This document shows positions 19,405 to 28,330 of a DNA stretch of 64,000 nucleotides, one piece after another (position 1 is the first letter of the stretch; the number at the start of each line of letters is the position of its first letter). The DNA comes from Sphingobacteriaceae bacterium (GTDB taxonomy: Bacteria > Bacteroidota > Bacteroidia > B-17B0 > Aurantibacillaceae). Where the stretch lies: positions 1 through 64,000 of the forward strand of contig CANKBS010000013.1 of assembly GCA_947480015.1 (NCBI GenBank), read 5' to 3'. A program made the position numbers and the translations under genes. The notes under the pieces are model-generated. The model was not told the origin of the DNA, searched no databases, and saw only the letters and a program-made list of their open reading frames with translations.

Positions 19405-19797
19405 TTATTTATCTAAAATCATTTTAATATTCGGCTTAAAATACAAGGTTGATTTAAGGATTTTCCCGTCTTCCCGATAAATAGGCTGACCTTTTTCATC
19501 GAGTTTACTCATGTTACTGCGGTGAATTTCATCGTATACTTCTTCTATTTTATGCTGCAATCCGTGTTTTAAAATGGTGCCGAATAAAATGTATAACTGA
19601 TCTCCCAATGCATCGGCAATTTCAACAATATCGCTGTTTTTGCAGGCATCCAAATACTCGTCATTCTCTTCTTTAATTAAATTGTAACGTAAGGTATAGT
19701 CTTTTTCTTCAATCAATCTAATGTCATCGCCATTTCCAATCTTAAACACATTGTGAAACTCTTCAACCGATTTTATTTTTTCATGAAGTTTGCCCAT
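19405..19797 (-). CDS. MazG/PRA-PH-like nucleotide pyrophosphohydrolase
   Basis: LIKEENDEYLDACKNSDIVEIADALGDQLYILFGT. Confidence 0.8.
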   Translation of the reverse strand: MGKLHEKIKSVEEFHNVFKIGNGDDIRLIEEKDYTLRYNLIKEENDEYLDACKNSDIVEIADALGDQLYILFGTILKHGLQHKIEEVYDEIHRSNMSKLDEKGQPIYREDGKILKSTLYFKPNIKMILDK

Positions 19798-19800
19798 GCC

Positions 19801-20457
19801 TTATTTTTTTATTTTCTTTTGTTTGTATTGTTTGTTTAACTCGCCAATCACTTCATTGGTGACTTCAAGTGTGGTATTACCTAATAACATACTTGGGATG
19901 GCCTCACTATAGGAAAGAATGTAATCGTATTTGCCGTTATTCCATTTGATAAGGAAATCACGTACACTTTTTTGAAAGTTGCTGTTTTTAGTACTGATAT
20001 CCATCGACAAATTATCCATTTGTAATTGTTTGTTGGAGGCTTCTGTTTCGAGAGCCTGAATTTCTCTGGCCTTTGCTTCTAATTCAGCTTGTGAAGCGAT
20101 GCCCGCTTTTTGTGAATTTTGAAATTCTTCAACTTTACGTTGATATTGCATGTTTAAACTTTCCATGCTGGCTTCGATATTTACTTTTCGGCGCTTGGTT
20201 TCAGAAACCAAATCACCAATTTCAAGACTCTCTTCGTTTAATTGATCGATGTCTACAAAAGCAATTTTTCCAGTTGGCACATTTCCAACCTGCTCCACAT
20301 GCGTGGATTCCGTTTTAACCTTCCCTTCTTTTTCCGATTCCTTTATGCTTTCGATTGACTCAACTTTTATTGGGGATTCGGCTGAATAAACTTTGTAAAA
20401 CAAAATAGCTACCGCAGCAACCAATAATACATTTACTCCTAGTAAAATTCTATTCAT
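19801..20457 (-). CDS. OmpH/Skp-like periplasmic chaperone-family protein
   Basis: N-terminal TM, GKIAFVDIDQLNEESLEIGDL, long charged helix, YDYILSYSEAIPSMLLG. Confidence 0.8.
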   Translation of the reverse strand: MNRILLGVNVLLVAAVAILFYKVYSAESPIKVESIESIKESEKEGKVKTESTHVEQVGNVPTGKIAFVDIDQLNEESLEIGDLVSETKRRKVNIEASMESLNMQYQRKVEEFQNSQKAGIASQAELEAKAREIQALETEASNKQLQMDNLSMDISTKNSNFQKSVRDFLIKWNNGKYDYILSYSEAIPSMLLGNTTLEVTNEVIGELNKQYKQKKIKK

Positions 20458-20510
20458 TATAAATTTAAAATATGTACAAATATAAAACTAGCTGTTGGCA
20501 TAAGCAATAC

Positions 20511-21641
20511 CTATTTATGCAACGGCCTTTGCAATTCTATTTCTTTAACACCCAAGGCGTTTTCTTCAAGCACACACTTGTAAATACTGTTAAATGTTCT
20601 TTGGTCGGGAAAATAGGGCGCATTTAAGGAGGCTAAACTCCAGGCAGTGATATCAAGATAATACGCCGAATTGCGTTTCACGACAAAATAAAACTGCTCA
20701 GTTTTGATTTTTTTTAGCGCATCAGGGCCTAATTTTAATTCAACTTGTTTATTGCCGCCACTTCTGAAATTAGAGGATAAAAAATCTGGCCAATACCCTC
20801 TTTTATTAAAAAAAGGCAAAATAATACAGACCAGTAAAACAAGATAAAAAAGTGGTAATTGAACTAAAAAAGTTGGACTAAAGTATTGTTGCTTTGTTTT
20901 GCCGGAAAACAACAAAAACAAAATAATTATATATGAAAAATTGGCAAACCATTCGGCATAGTTTAACTGGAGTTTTGATGGGAATAAAAAAACAAGTAAA
21001 CTTATGTGCAGCAGCACTCCTAAGGTAATTGCTAAGTAACGAATCGGAGCAATCATCAAACCAATTCCTATAAACATAAGTAAATACGGCACTACCACCC
21101 CAAGTCGTATAAAAAAGGAAAATTGCCGATCGCTCACAAATACGTGTAATGGGGCAATAATTTGTCTGAACTCATTCTCCACAAAAAATGCATTTAACTG
21201 ACTTAATCCGCAAAAAAAATAAACGGAAGAGAAAATAAGTTGGAGTAAAATAAAATACGAAGTGAATTTATTCGAATCATCCACGCGTCCATCATAAAAA
21301 ACAAACACCAGCAGCAAAAAACAATAGGTGTAAAACCAAGGTTGACATCGGTTAATATCGAATAAAATCCACAAGGTAGACAGAAATAAAAATAGCACCA
21401 GCAGTAGCCGATGCCTTTTAAAGAGAATGGAGCCTAGTAACAATACTACGGCTAGAACCACAAATAAATAATCAAATGGTGCGCTTAATAGCTGCTCATT
21501 AAAAATTCCAGCATAGGGAAAACTGCGTTCGCCGGCCCATAAACTCAAACTTAGAAAAAAGGAAATAAGTAACGACACGACAATGGTAATTCGAATGTGC
21601 AACATACGCTGCGGAATAGAAAATTGTAATCCGTTTATCAT
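20511..21641 (-). CDS. Multi-TM membrane protein, HTTM-like
   Basis: Many TM helices; overall pattern resembles HTTM/gamma-carboxylase-like membrane proteins; family tentative. Confidence 0.5.
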   Translation of the reverse strand: MINGLQFSIPQRMLHIRITIVVSLLISFFLSLSLWAGERSFPYAGIFNEQLLSAPFDYLFVVLAVVLLLGSILFKRHRLLLVLFLFLSTLWILFDINRCQPWFYTYCFLLLVFVFYDGRVDDSNKFTSYFILLQLIFSSVYFFCGLSQLNAFFVENEFRQIIAPLHVFVSDRQFSFFIRLGVVVPYLLMFIGIGLMIAPIRYLAITLGVLLHISLLVFLFPSKLQLNYAEWFANFSYIIILFLLFSGKTKQQYFSPTFLVQLPLFYLVLLVCIILPFFNKRGYWPDFLSSNFRSGGNKQVELKLGPDALKKIKTEQFYFVVKRNSAYYLDITAWSLASLNAPYFPDQRTFNSIYKCVLEENALGVKEIELQRPLHK

Positions 21642-22255
21642 GATTCTTTGATCTTTCCAGCACAGAAAAAATATTTTTTATAGTAAGCCTCTTCAATACT
21701 ATTTACAATCACCCCCTTGCTGGTGCTTGAATGAACAAAATAGTTCTTTTTTAAAAACACCCCTACATGCGAAATGCTGGTACCATTTATTTTAAAAAAG
21801 AATAAATCCCCCTCCTTTGCATCTTCGGGAGCTATTTTATAACACTTTGCATAAAGGTCGCCGCTTGAACGAGGGATTTTTTTGTGATAAACCTCATCAT
21901 AAAGAATATTCGTAAAACAACTGCAATCAACTCCCGACTTTTGGCAACCTCCATACTGGTAAGGTACACCGTACCAATCAAGAATAAAAGAATATAAAGT
22001 ACTTTTTTTTATTTGCTCTTTTGTTAAACCCAATTTTGATTGTAATTCGTCCTGAGCATTCGTTTTACCGGTGGCCCCTTGGCTGCTTTGTTTTTCTTTA
22101 ACCGGCTTATTAGAGGTGATTTTGGGCTTCTCCTTTTGCACGGCAACACGTTCGTTTTTTGTATGCTTACATGATACAAACCAGAAAATAGCAAGTAAAA
22201 CAACTCTATTTTTTAAATAAGTCCGGCTCAAAGTTCTTAAATATACAGTTAACAT
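21638..22255 (-). CDS. NlpC/P60 family (C40) lipoprotein peptidase
   Basis: YGVPYQYGGCQKSGVDCSCFTNILY, GDLFFFKINGTSISHVGVFL, FVHSSTSKGV; lipobox WFVSCKHTK with start Met at 22255. Confidence 0.88.
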   Translation of the reverse strand: MLTVYLRTLSRTYLKNRVVLLAIFWFVSCKHTKNERVAVQKEKPKITSNKPVKEKQSSQGATGKTNAQDELQSKLGLTKEQIKKSTLYSFILDWYGVPYQYGGCQKSGVDCSCFTNILYDEVYHKKIPRSSGDLYAKCYKIAPEDAKEGDLFFFKINGTSISHVGVFLKKNYFVHSSTSKGVIVNSIEEAYYKKYFFCAGKIKES

Positions 22256-22374
22256 AGCCTGTAAATGTGGCCACTGAAAGCAATTGTATACAATCACCTG
22301 TTAATTTAATTTTAAATAATAATTATGTCTTTTTGAGCCGAAAAACCCTAATTTTAAACAATTATAGACCAACA

Positions 22375-24468
22375 ATGGAAGACCTTTCCTTAAAAACAAC
22401 GAATTTGAAGACCAAGATACCTCTCGATATTTTAAAAAAAGCATTCGAAGTGATGTGCACAGCAAAAAGCATGACCGAGTTGTTTGAATTAAACAAAGAG
22501 GTAACTGCCAAATACGTGCATGCCACCAGCCGCGGTCACGAAGCCGTGCAGATTGCCTTAGGTTTGCAATTACTCCCTCAGGATTTTTTAAGTGCCTACT
22601 ACCGTGACGACAGTGTTTTATTGAGCATTGGCATGACGCCATTTGAATTAATGTTGCAATTGTTGGCTAAACGCAATGATCCCTTTTCAGGCGGAAGAAC
22701 TTATTATTCGCACCCAAGTTTGCGTCGAGATAACATGCCAAAAATCCCTCACCAATCGAGCGCTACCGGCATGCAGGCTATTCCAACAACCGGCATTGCC
22801 ATGGGCTTGCAATACCTCGAAAAAACAGGCTTGTCGGCCGATTTTAAGGGGTTTAATCCCATTGCCGTTTGTTCCTTGGGCGACGCCAGTTGCACCGAAG
22901 GTGAAGTGTCGGAGGCCTTTCAAATGGCTGCTCTAAAACAATTACCCATTTTATTTTTTGTTCAAGATAACGAATGGGACATTAGTGCCCATGCACGTGA
23001 AATTCGCGCACAAGACATAGCCGAATTTGCCCGCGGTTTTAAAGGCATTGAAACAAAAACCATTGATGGATCCGATTTTATTTTAAGTTACAATACGCTC
23101 AAAGATTTTATTGAAATTATCCGCAAAGAGCGCCGGCCCATGTTAATTCACGCCAAAGTTCCTCTGCTTAATCACCATACCAGTGGTGTGCGAAAAGAAT
23201 GGTACCGCGACGACTTGGCGGAAGCAGAAAAAAAAGACCCCTTGCCACGTTTACGCAATCAGTTAATTATTGCAGGCATGGATGCTTCTGAGATAAAAGC
23301 CATTGAAGAAAATGCTAAGATTCTAGTCGAGGCTGATTACCAAAAAGCCTTGCTGGAAGAGGATCCAAGACCTGAAGATCTTTTTGATTACGAATTTGCT
23401 CCCACCCCTATTACCGAAGAAAAAGGTGAACGTAGTCCGGCCGGCAAACAGCCAACCGTTATGGTCGACAGCGCCTTATTTGCCATCAGAGAATTAATGG
23501 TTAATCATCCCGAATGCCTGGTTTACGGCCAGGATGTGGGTGCGCGACTTGGCGGTGTGTTTAGAGAAGCGGCCACATTAGCCCAACAATTTGGCGATCA
23601 CCGCGTGTTTAACACGCCTATTCAAGAAGCGTTTATTGTGGGATCAACCGTAGGAATGAGTGCGGTTGGGCTTAAACCCATTGTAGAGGTTCAGTTTGCC
23701 GATTATATTTGGCCGGGCCTCAACCAATTATTTACCGAAGTAAGTCGCTCGTGTTATTTATCTAATGGCAAATGGCCGGTGAGTATGATTTTACGTGTGC
23801 CAATTGGCGCCTATGGCAGCGGCGGCCCCTATCACTCGAGCAGTGTAGAAAGTGTGTTAGCTAATATCCGAGGAATTAAAATTGCTTATCCGAGTACCGG
23901 TGCCGATTTAAAGGGATTATTAAAGTCGGCTTATTATGATCCTAATCCGGTAGTCATACTCGAACACAAAGGTTTATACTGGAGTAAAATAAAAGGAACC
24001 GAGGATGCTAAAACCATTGAGCCCGATGAAAATTATGTGATTCCATTTGGGAAGGCACGCTTGGTGATAGAAGCCGAACAGACACAAATTAATTCAGGAA
24101 ATTCGATGTGTGTGATCACTTACGGCATGGGCGTATATTGGGCCAAAGCTGCAGCTAAAAATTTTGAAGGAAGTATTGAAATTCTTGATTTACGCACCAT
24201 TTCACCCATTGATGAAACCGCTATTTTTGAAAGTGCCCGTAAACATGGAAAAATAATGGTTTTAACGGAAGAGCCCGTGTTTAATGGCTTTTCTCAGAGT
24301 ATTGCAGCCCGAATTTCAGAAAATTGTTTCGAATACCTGGACGCTCCTGTGAAAGTTGTTGGCGCCGAAAATTTACCGGCCATTCCTTTAAACTCTACGC
24401 TGGAAAAAACCATGCTGCCTAATGCCGAAAAAGTAGAAGTAGCGATGCGCGCGTTATTAGATTACTAA
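22375..24468 (+). CDS. Fused alpha/beta E1 component of a 2-oxoacid dehydrogenase (branched-chain/pyruvate type)
   Basis: Alpha half: SRGHEAVQIALG, CSLGDASCTEGEVSEAFQMAAL; beta half: VYGQDVGARLGGVFREA, GSGGPYHSSSVES; start MEDLSLKT at ATG 22375. Confidence 0.9.
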   Translation: MEDLSLKTTNLKTKIPLDILKKAFEVMCTAKSMTELFELNKEVTAKYVHATSRGHEAVQIALGLQLLPQDFLSAYYRDDSVLLSIGMTPFELMLQLLAKRNDPFSGGRTYYSHPSLRRDNMPKIPHQSSATGMQAIPTTGIAMGLQYLEKTGLSADFKGFNPIAVCSLGDASCTEGEVSEAFQMAALKQLPILFFVQDNEWDISAHAREIRAQDIAEFARGFKGIETKTIDGSDFILSYNTLKDFIEIIRKERRPMLIHAKVPLLNHHTSGVRKEWYRDDLAEAEKKDPLPRLRNQLIIAGMDASEIKAIEENAKILVEADYQKALLEEDPRPEDLFDYEFAPTPITEEKGERSPAGKQPTVMVDSALFAIRELMVNHPECLVYGQDVGARLGGVFREAATLAQQFGDHRVFNTPIQEAFIVGSTVGMSAVGLKPIVEVQFADYIWPGLNQLFTEVSRSCYLSNGKWPVSMILRVPIGAYGSGGPYHSSSVESVLANIRGIKIAYPSTGADLKGLLKSAYYDPNPVVILEHKGLYWSKIKGTEDAKTIEPDENYVIPFGKARLVIEAEQTQINSGNSMCVITYGMGVYWAKAAAKNFEGSIEILDLRTISPIDETAIFESARKHGKIMVLTEEPVFNGFSQSIAARISENCFEYLDAPVKVVGAENLPAIPLNSTLEKTMLPNAEKVEVAMRALLDY

Positions 24469-24492
24469 CTGGGTGATTGTATGTTTTAGAAT

Positions 24493-24526
24493 GGGCTTGC
24501 AGCTTTGGTTCAACAAGCCCTTTTAA
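24493..24526 (+). terminator. Rho-independent terminator
   Basis: GGGCTTG..CAAGCCC followed by TTTTAATTTT. Confidence 0.65.
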
Positions 24527-24534
24527 TTTTATCC

Positions 24535-24891
24535 TTATTCTCCAATATGCAGGGCTTCTTTTTTAGCCAGCAACTGATCATTCGATTCAATAACGTCTTC
24601 ATCCTTAATACAGCAATCAACCGGACAAACGGCAGCACACTGCGGTTCATCATGAAAACCCACACACTCGGTGCATTTATCACTCACAATAAAATAAACA
24701 TCCATATTTTTAGGCGTTTGCGGTTCATCGGCACCAACCTCAACACCACTGTTCTGTCCTTTATATTTGCCTGCCAAGGACGTTCCGTCGGCGTAGCGCC
24801 ATTCGGCACCACCTTCATAAATGGCATTATTCGGACATTCAGGCTCACAAGCCCCGCAATTTATGCACTCATCTGTAATTATTATTGCCAT
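24535..24891 (-). CDS. 4Fe-4S dicluster ferredoxin
   Basis: [50 protein letters not shown]. Confidence 0.93.
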   Translation of the reverse strand: MAIIITDECINCGACEPECPNNAIYEGGAEWRYADGTSLAGKYKGQNSGVEVGADEPQTPKNMDVYFIVSDKCTECVGFHDEPQCAAVCPVDCCIKDEDVIESNDQLLAKKEALHIGE

Positions 24892-24977
24892 TTTTTTTGT
24901 AGTTTTGTTCTCTAATTTTAAGGCTTCCAATAGATCGTACCCTTATTAAATTAGTTTGCAAATATACGACCTAATCT

Positions 24978-26003
24978 ATGACTTTAAAACAAAGAATTGA
25001 TGCTTTTGTTCAGGTGGGCAAGTTCATTAACCGACATTATTCAGGAACACCCCTCGACTCCGAAAGCAAGATGCACGAAGGATTAGAGCAACTAATTGAA
25101 GCTGCTCACATTTACAATAATTGGTTTATTCCAAAATATGTTAATACCGCCATTTTTAACATCGGTAGTTTTTTAGGAGAGGAGGCCCTCGCAACATTTA
25201 CCATCGGTTTGCCTGAAAAAAAAGCTAAAACCGTTGCCATTATTTGTGCCGGTAATATTCCCCTGGTTTGTTTTCACGATGTGATGTGTGTGCTTTTGAG
25301 TGGCAACAAGGCTCTAATTAAAATGTCGAGCGATGATAATGTGCTACTCCCCTTCTTCTTAAAACTTCTAACACACTACGAAGCGCTATTTGAAGATTTT
25401 ATATTATTTGCCGATGGCAAACTGAGTAACTTTGATGCCATCGTTGCTACTGGTAGCGACAATACAGCGAGTCACCTTCATTATTATTTCGGGAAGTACC
25501 CCAACATTATTCGTAAAAGCCGCACATCGGTGGCTGTTCTAAATGGCGCTGAAAGCGATGAAGACCTGAAAAAATTAGGAGCGGATATCTTTCAATACTT
25601 TGGCTTGGGTTGTCGCAATGTGAGTAAACTTCTGGTTCCCGAAAATTATAAATTTGACAAACTTTTCGAGGCCATCGTTGATTTTGGAGAAGTGGTGAAT
25701 AATAAAAAATATGGCAATAATTACGATTATCATCGCGCCATTTATTTACTTGAGTCGTTGCCTTTTTTAGATAATAATTTTATCATGATCCGCGAAAATA
25801 CCGACCTACATTCACCGGTTGGCGTACTTTATTTTCAGCGCTATAAAAACGAATCAGAAGTTAAGAATTATTTAGATGCGCAAAAAGATCATATACAGTG
25901 CATTGTAGGACATAAACAGGTGCCTTTTGGTTATTCACAGCGCCCTGTTATAAGTGATTTTGCTGACAATGTTAATACTCTGGAATTTTTAGTAAATTTA
26001 TAA
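24978..26003 (+). CDS. LuxC-like acyl-CoA reductase
   Basis: AIICAGNIPLVCFHDVMCVLLSGNKALIKMSSDDNVLLPF, YFGLGCRNVSKLLVPENY. Confidence 0.85.
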   Translation: MTLKQRIDAFVQVGKFINRHYSGTPLDSESKMHEGLEQLIEAAHIYNNWFIPKYVNTAIFNIGSFLGEEALATFTIGLPEKKAKTVAIICAGNIPLVCFHDVMCVLLSGNKALIKMSSDDNVLLPFFLKLLTHYEALFEDFILFADGKLSNFDAIVATGSDNTASHLHYYFGKYPNIIRKSRTSVAVLNGAESDEDLKKLGADIFQYFGLGCRNVSKLLVPENYKFDKLFEAIVDFGEVVNNKKYGNNYDYHRAIYLLESLPFLDNNFIMIRENTDLHSPVGVLYFQRYKNESEVKNYLDAQKDHIQCIVGHKQVPFGYSQRPVISDFADNVNTLEFLVNL

Positions 26004-26011
26004 CGTTTTGT

Positions 26012-26854
26012 ATGAATAAGTTATTAAAAATAGCTGCTAGTGTTTTGTTTACAATCTCCCTTAAGGCTCAAATAGCCCCAACAGCGAGCATTGTTTCAGG
26101 TAATACGCTTTTTTGTACCGATATTTCACAGTCATTTAGCGCTACTAGCAATGGCAATCCGAGTTCGTATTCCTGGTCAATAAGTCCCCAATCGGGTTTA
26201 ACCGTGTTATCTGAGTTAACCGGAACCACCATCAGCTTGAGTTTCACAAAAAGCCAAACCTACCGTGTTCAGTTAACCGTTGCAAATGCAAGTGGCACCT
26301 TTACCACTTCAAAAGTTGTGACTACTGCAAAAACTGCACTTGCAGCCTTTAATGCAAGCCTCGCTTCTACAGGTTATCCAAACGAAATGACCCTAACCAA
26401 TTATTCTTCTTACTGCACGAAAATTTACTGGCTTTACAGCGATAGAGATACACGCGATTCAACCACAAGCGTTACTAAACCCTATTATAAAGCAGGGAGT
26501 TATACCGTTTCGCTTGTGGCCATTGGCACTAAAGGCTGCAGCGATACCGCCGATTATGTTTTTCACATTTCCGATTCCTCCAGCATTTCTCTCCCTAATA
26601 TTTTTACACCAAACGACGACGGGGTTAACGACTATTTTAAACCACTAATAACCGGTATTTCTAGTCTCACTGCCTTTGTCTATAACCGCGATGGTGTTTT
26701 AATTGCCAATTGGGATAAGGTAAACGGTACCTGGGATGGGCATACCACCAGTGGAATGGCCTGTAGCGATGGTGTCTATCTTGTTGTCGTAAAAGCTACT
26801 GGTTTCGATGGCAACGTTTACAATAAAAAAACCAGTCTTACTTTAATTCGCTAG
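26012..26854 (+). CDS. PKD-like secreted protein with gliding motility-associated C-terminal domain
   Basis: Signal peptide, PKD-like repeats, C-term LPNIFTPNDDGVNDYFKP...VYNRDGVLIANWDKVNGTWDGHTTSGMACSDGVYLVVVKA. Confidence 0.88.
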   Translation: MNKLLKIAASVLFTISLKAQIAPTASIVSGNTLFCTDISQSFSATSNGNPSSYSWSISPQSGLTVLSELTGTTISLSFTKSQTYRVQLTVANASGTFTTSKVVTTAKTALAAFNASLASTGYPNEMTLTNYSSYCTKIYWLYSDRDTRDSTTSVTKPYYKAGSYTVSLVAIGTKGCSDTADYVFHISDSSSISLPNIFTPNDDGVNDYFKPLITGISSLTAFVYNRDGVLIANWDKVNGTWDGHTTSGMACSDGVYLVVVKATGFDGNVYNKKTSLTLIR

Positions 26855-26856
26855 CC

Positions 26857-27834
26857 ATCTTAAAAGTTCGCAACATATCCTTTAACTATAACAATCAAAA
26901 TTATTTTAAAGGAATAAGGCATGTTTCCCTTCAATTAGATAAAGGTGAAATCCTCGCCATTGTTGGCAAAAGTGGTAGCGGAAAAACAACCCTCTTAAAG
27001 TGTATATACGGTCTGGAAGACCTTCCGGAAGGTGACGTGCATCTAAATAACGAAAAAGTATTAGGCCCTTCTTATAACCTCATACCCGGACATGACGGCA
27101 TGAAGTTGGTAAGTCAGGAATTTTATGTACTCGAAAACCACACTGTTGAAGAAAATATTTTCGACAAACTCATTGGATACACCAATGAAAGCAAAGTAAA
27201 AAGAGCTGCTAAAATTTTAAAATTACTCGAACTCAGTAATTTAAAAGATACCCGTGCAAAATATTTATCAAGCGGCCAAAAACAGCGGGTAGCCATTGCC
27301 AGGGCACTGGCGGTAATTCCAAAAGTTTTACTGCTCGATGAACCCTTTAGTAATTTAGATAAACTACTTACCGAAAAACTTTTTTCATTCATCGTTCAGG
27401 AGGTTAAAAAAAACAAAACGGCGGTTATTCTCATCACGCATTTAGCCGAGGAAGCCTTAAAATATGCGACCAGCTTATTGGTTATGGACCAAGGCAAAAT
27501 AGTTCAGGCCGGCGAAAAATGGGCGGTTTATTATAAACCAAAAAACTCTAAACTGGCCGGTTTACTAGGCGACTTCAATATCATTAAACAAGAAGATCTC
27601 GAAAAAAAATCAACACTAAAAACAGCTTCAAAAATTTTTTTGCGTCCCGATAAACTTAAACTTTGCAGCTCAAAATCAACCTATGACCTTGAACTAACCA
27701 TTCTACACTGCAGCTATAATGGCCGCTGCTACGAATTGCTGGGTGAAAGCAAGCATGGAAATTCTATTATTGTTTATGCTGCCAAAGAATTTAAAACAGG
27801 ACAAACCTTATATTTTAACTTAGATCAAAACTAA
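26857..27834 (+). CDS. ABC transporter ATP-binding protein, probable ATC start
   Basis: (M)LKVRNISFNYNNQNYFKGIRHVSLQLDKGEILAIVGKSGSGKTTLLKC; LSSGQKQRVAIARAL signature; VLLLDEPFSNLD Walker B; the ORF-track start GTG 27037 would delete Walker A. Confidence 0.85.
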   Translation: MLKVRNISFNYNNQNYFKGIRHVSLQLDKGEILAIVGKSGSGKTTLLKCIYGLEDLPEGDVHLNNEKVLGPSYNLIPGHDGMKLVSQEFYVLENHTVEENIFDKLIGYTNESKVKRAAKILKLLELSNLKDTRAKYLSSGQKQRVAIARALAVIPKVLLLDEPFSNLDKLLTEKLFSFIVQEVKKNKTAVILITHLAEEALKYATSLLVMDQGKIVQAGEKWAVYYKPKNSKLAGLLGDFNIIKQEDLEKKSTLKTASKIFLRPDKLKLCSSKSTYDLELTILHCSYNGRCYELLGESKHGNSIIVYAAKEFKTGQTLYFNLDQN

Positions 27835-27844
27835 AATCAATCGC

Positions 27845-28330
27845 ATGCAAAAGGAATTCACCATTAAAAACATGAGCATCTCGCTCATTGTTTTATTACT
27901 TATTTTTCAATTTTTTAGAATTGATAAAACAAACAAAGTTTCAGCTGCCGAACGCGATGTGTTGTTTATTTCACAAGCTAATCCTGAACTGGCTTCTATG
28001 TTAAAAAACTCATGCTACGATTGCCATAGCAATCAAGTCACCTACCCTTGGTATACCAATATAGCGCCGCTTTCGTGGTGGATTAAACATCATGTTAATG
28101 AAGGCACAAGGCATTTAAATTTCTCCGAATGGGGCACTTATTCTGCTCGTAAAGCCGATCACAAATTAAAAGAATGTGTTGAAATGATCAAAGAAGGTGA
28201 AATGCCAATGAGTTCGTATACCTTAATTCATGGTAATGCTAAACTCAGCAAAGAACAACAAACACTTTTAATGAATTGGTTTAATTCTATGCGCACGCAC
28301 GAAAGCGATAAACCCAAAGAAAATAATTAA
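27845..28330 (+). CDS. Haem-binding domain protein
   Basis: LKNSCYDCHSNQVTYPWYTNIAPLSWWIKHHVNEGTRHLNFSEW. Confidence 0.88.
   Translation: MQKEFTIKNMSISLIVLLLIFQFFRIDKTNKVSAAERDVLFISQANPELASMLKNSCYDCHSNQVTYPWYTNIAPLSWWIKHHVNEGTRHLNFSEWGTYSARKADHKLKECVEMIKEGEMPMSSYTLIHGNAKLSKEQQTLLMNWFNSMRTHESDKPKENN

Noticed and set aside
19405-19797. MazG-like protein as part of a phage or defence system
   Set aside because: Neighbours are a rhomboid protease and an OmpH-like chaperone; no mobile or defence genes nearby, so it is more likely a housekeeping house-cleaning enzyme.
22301-22923. Minus-strand ORFs (113 and 78 aa) overlapping the E1 gene
   Set aside because: Shadow ORFs opposite a clear dehydrogenase.
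24505-24915. 136-aa plus-strand ORF
   Set aside because: Antisense to the ferredoxin with clear CxxCxxC motifs.
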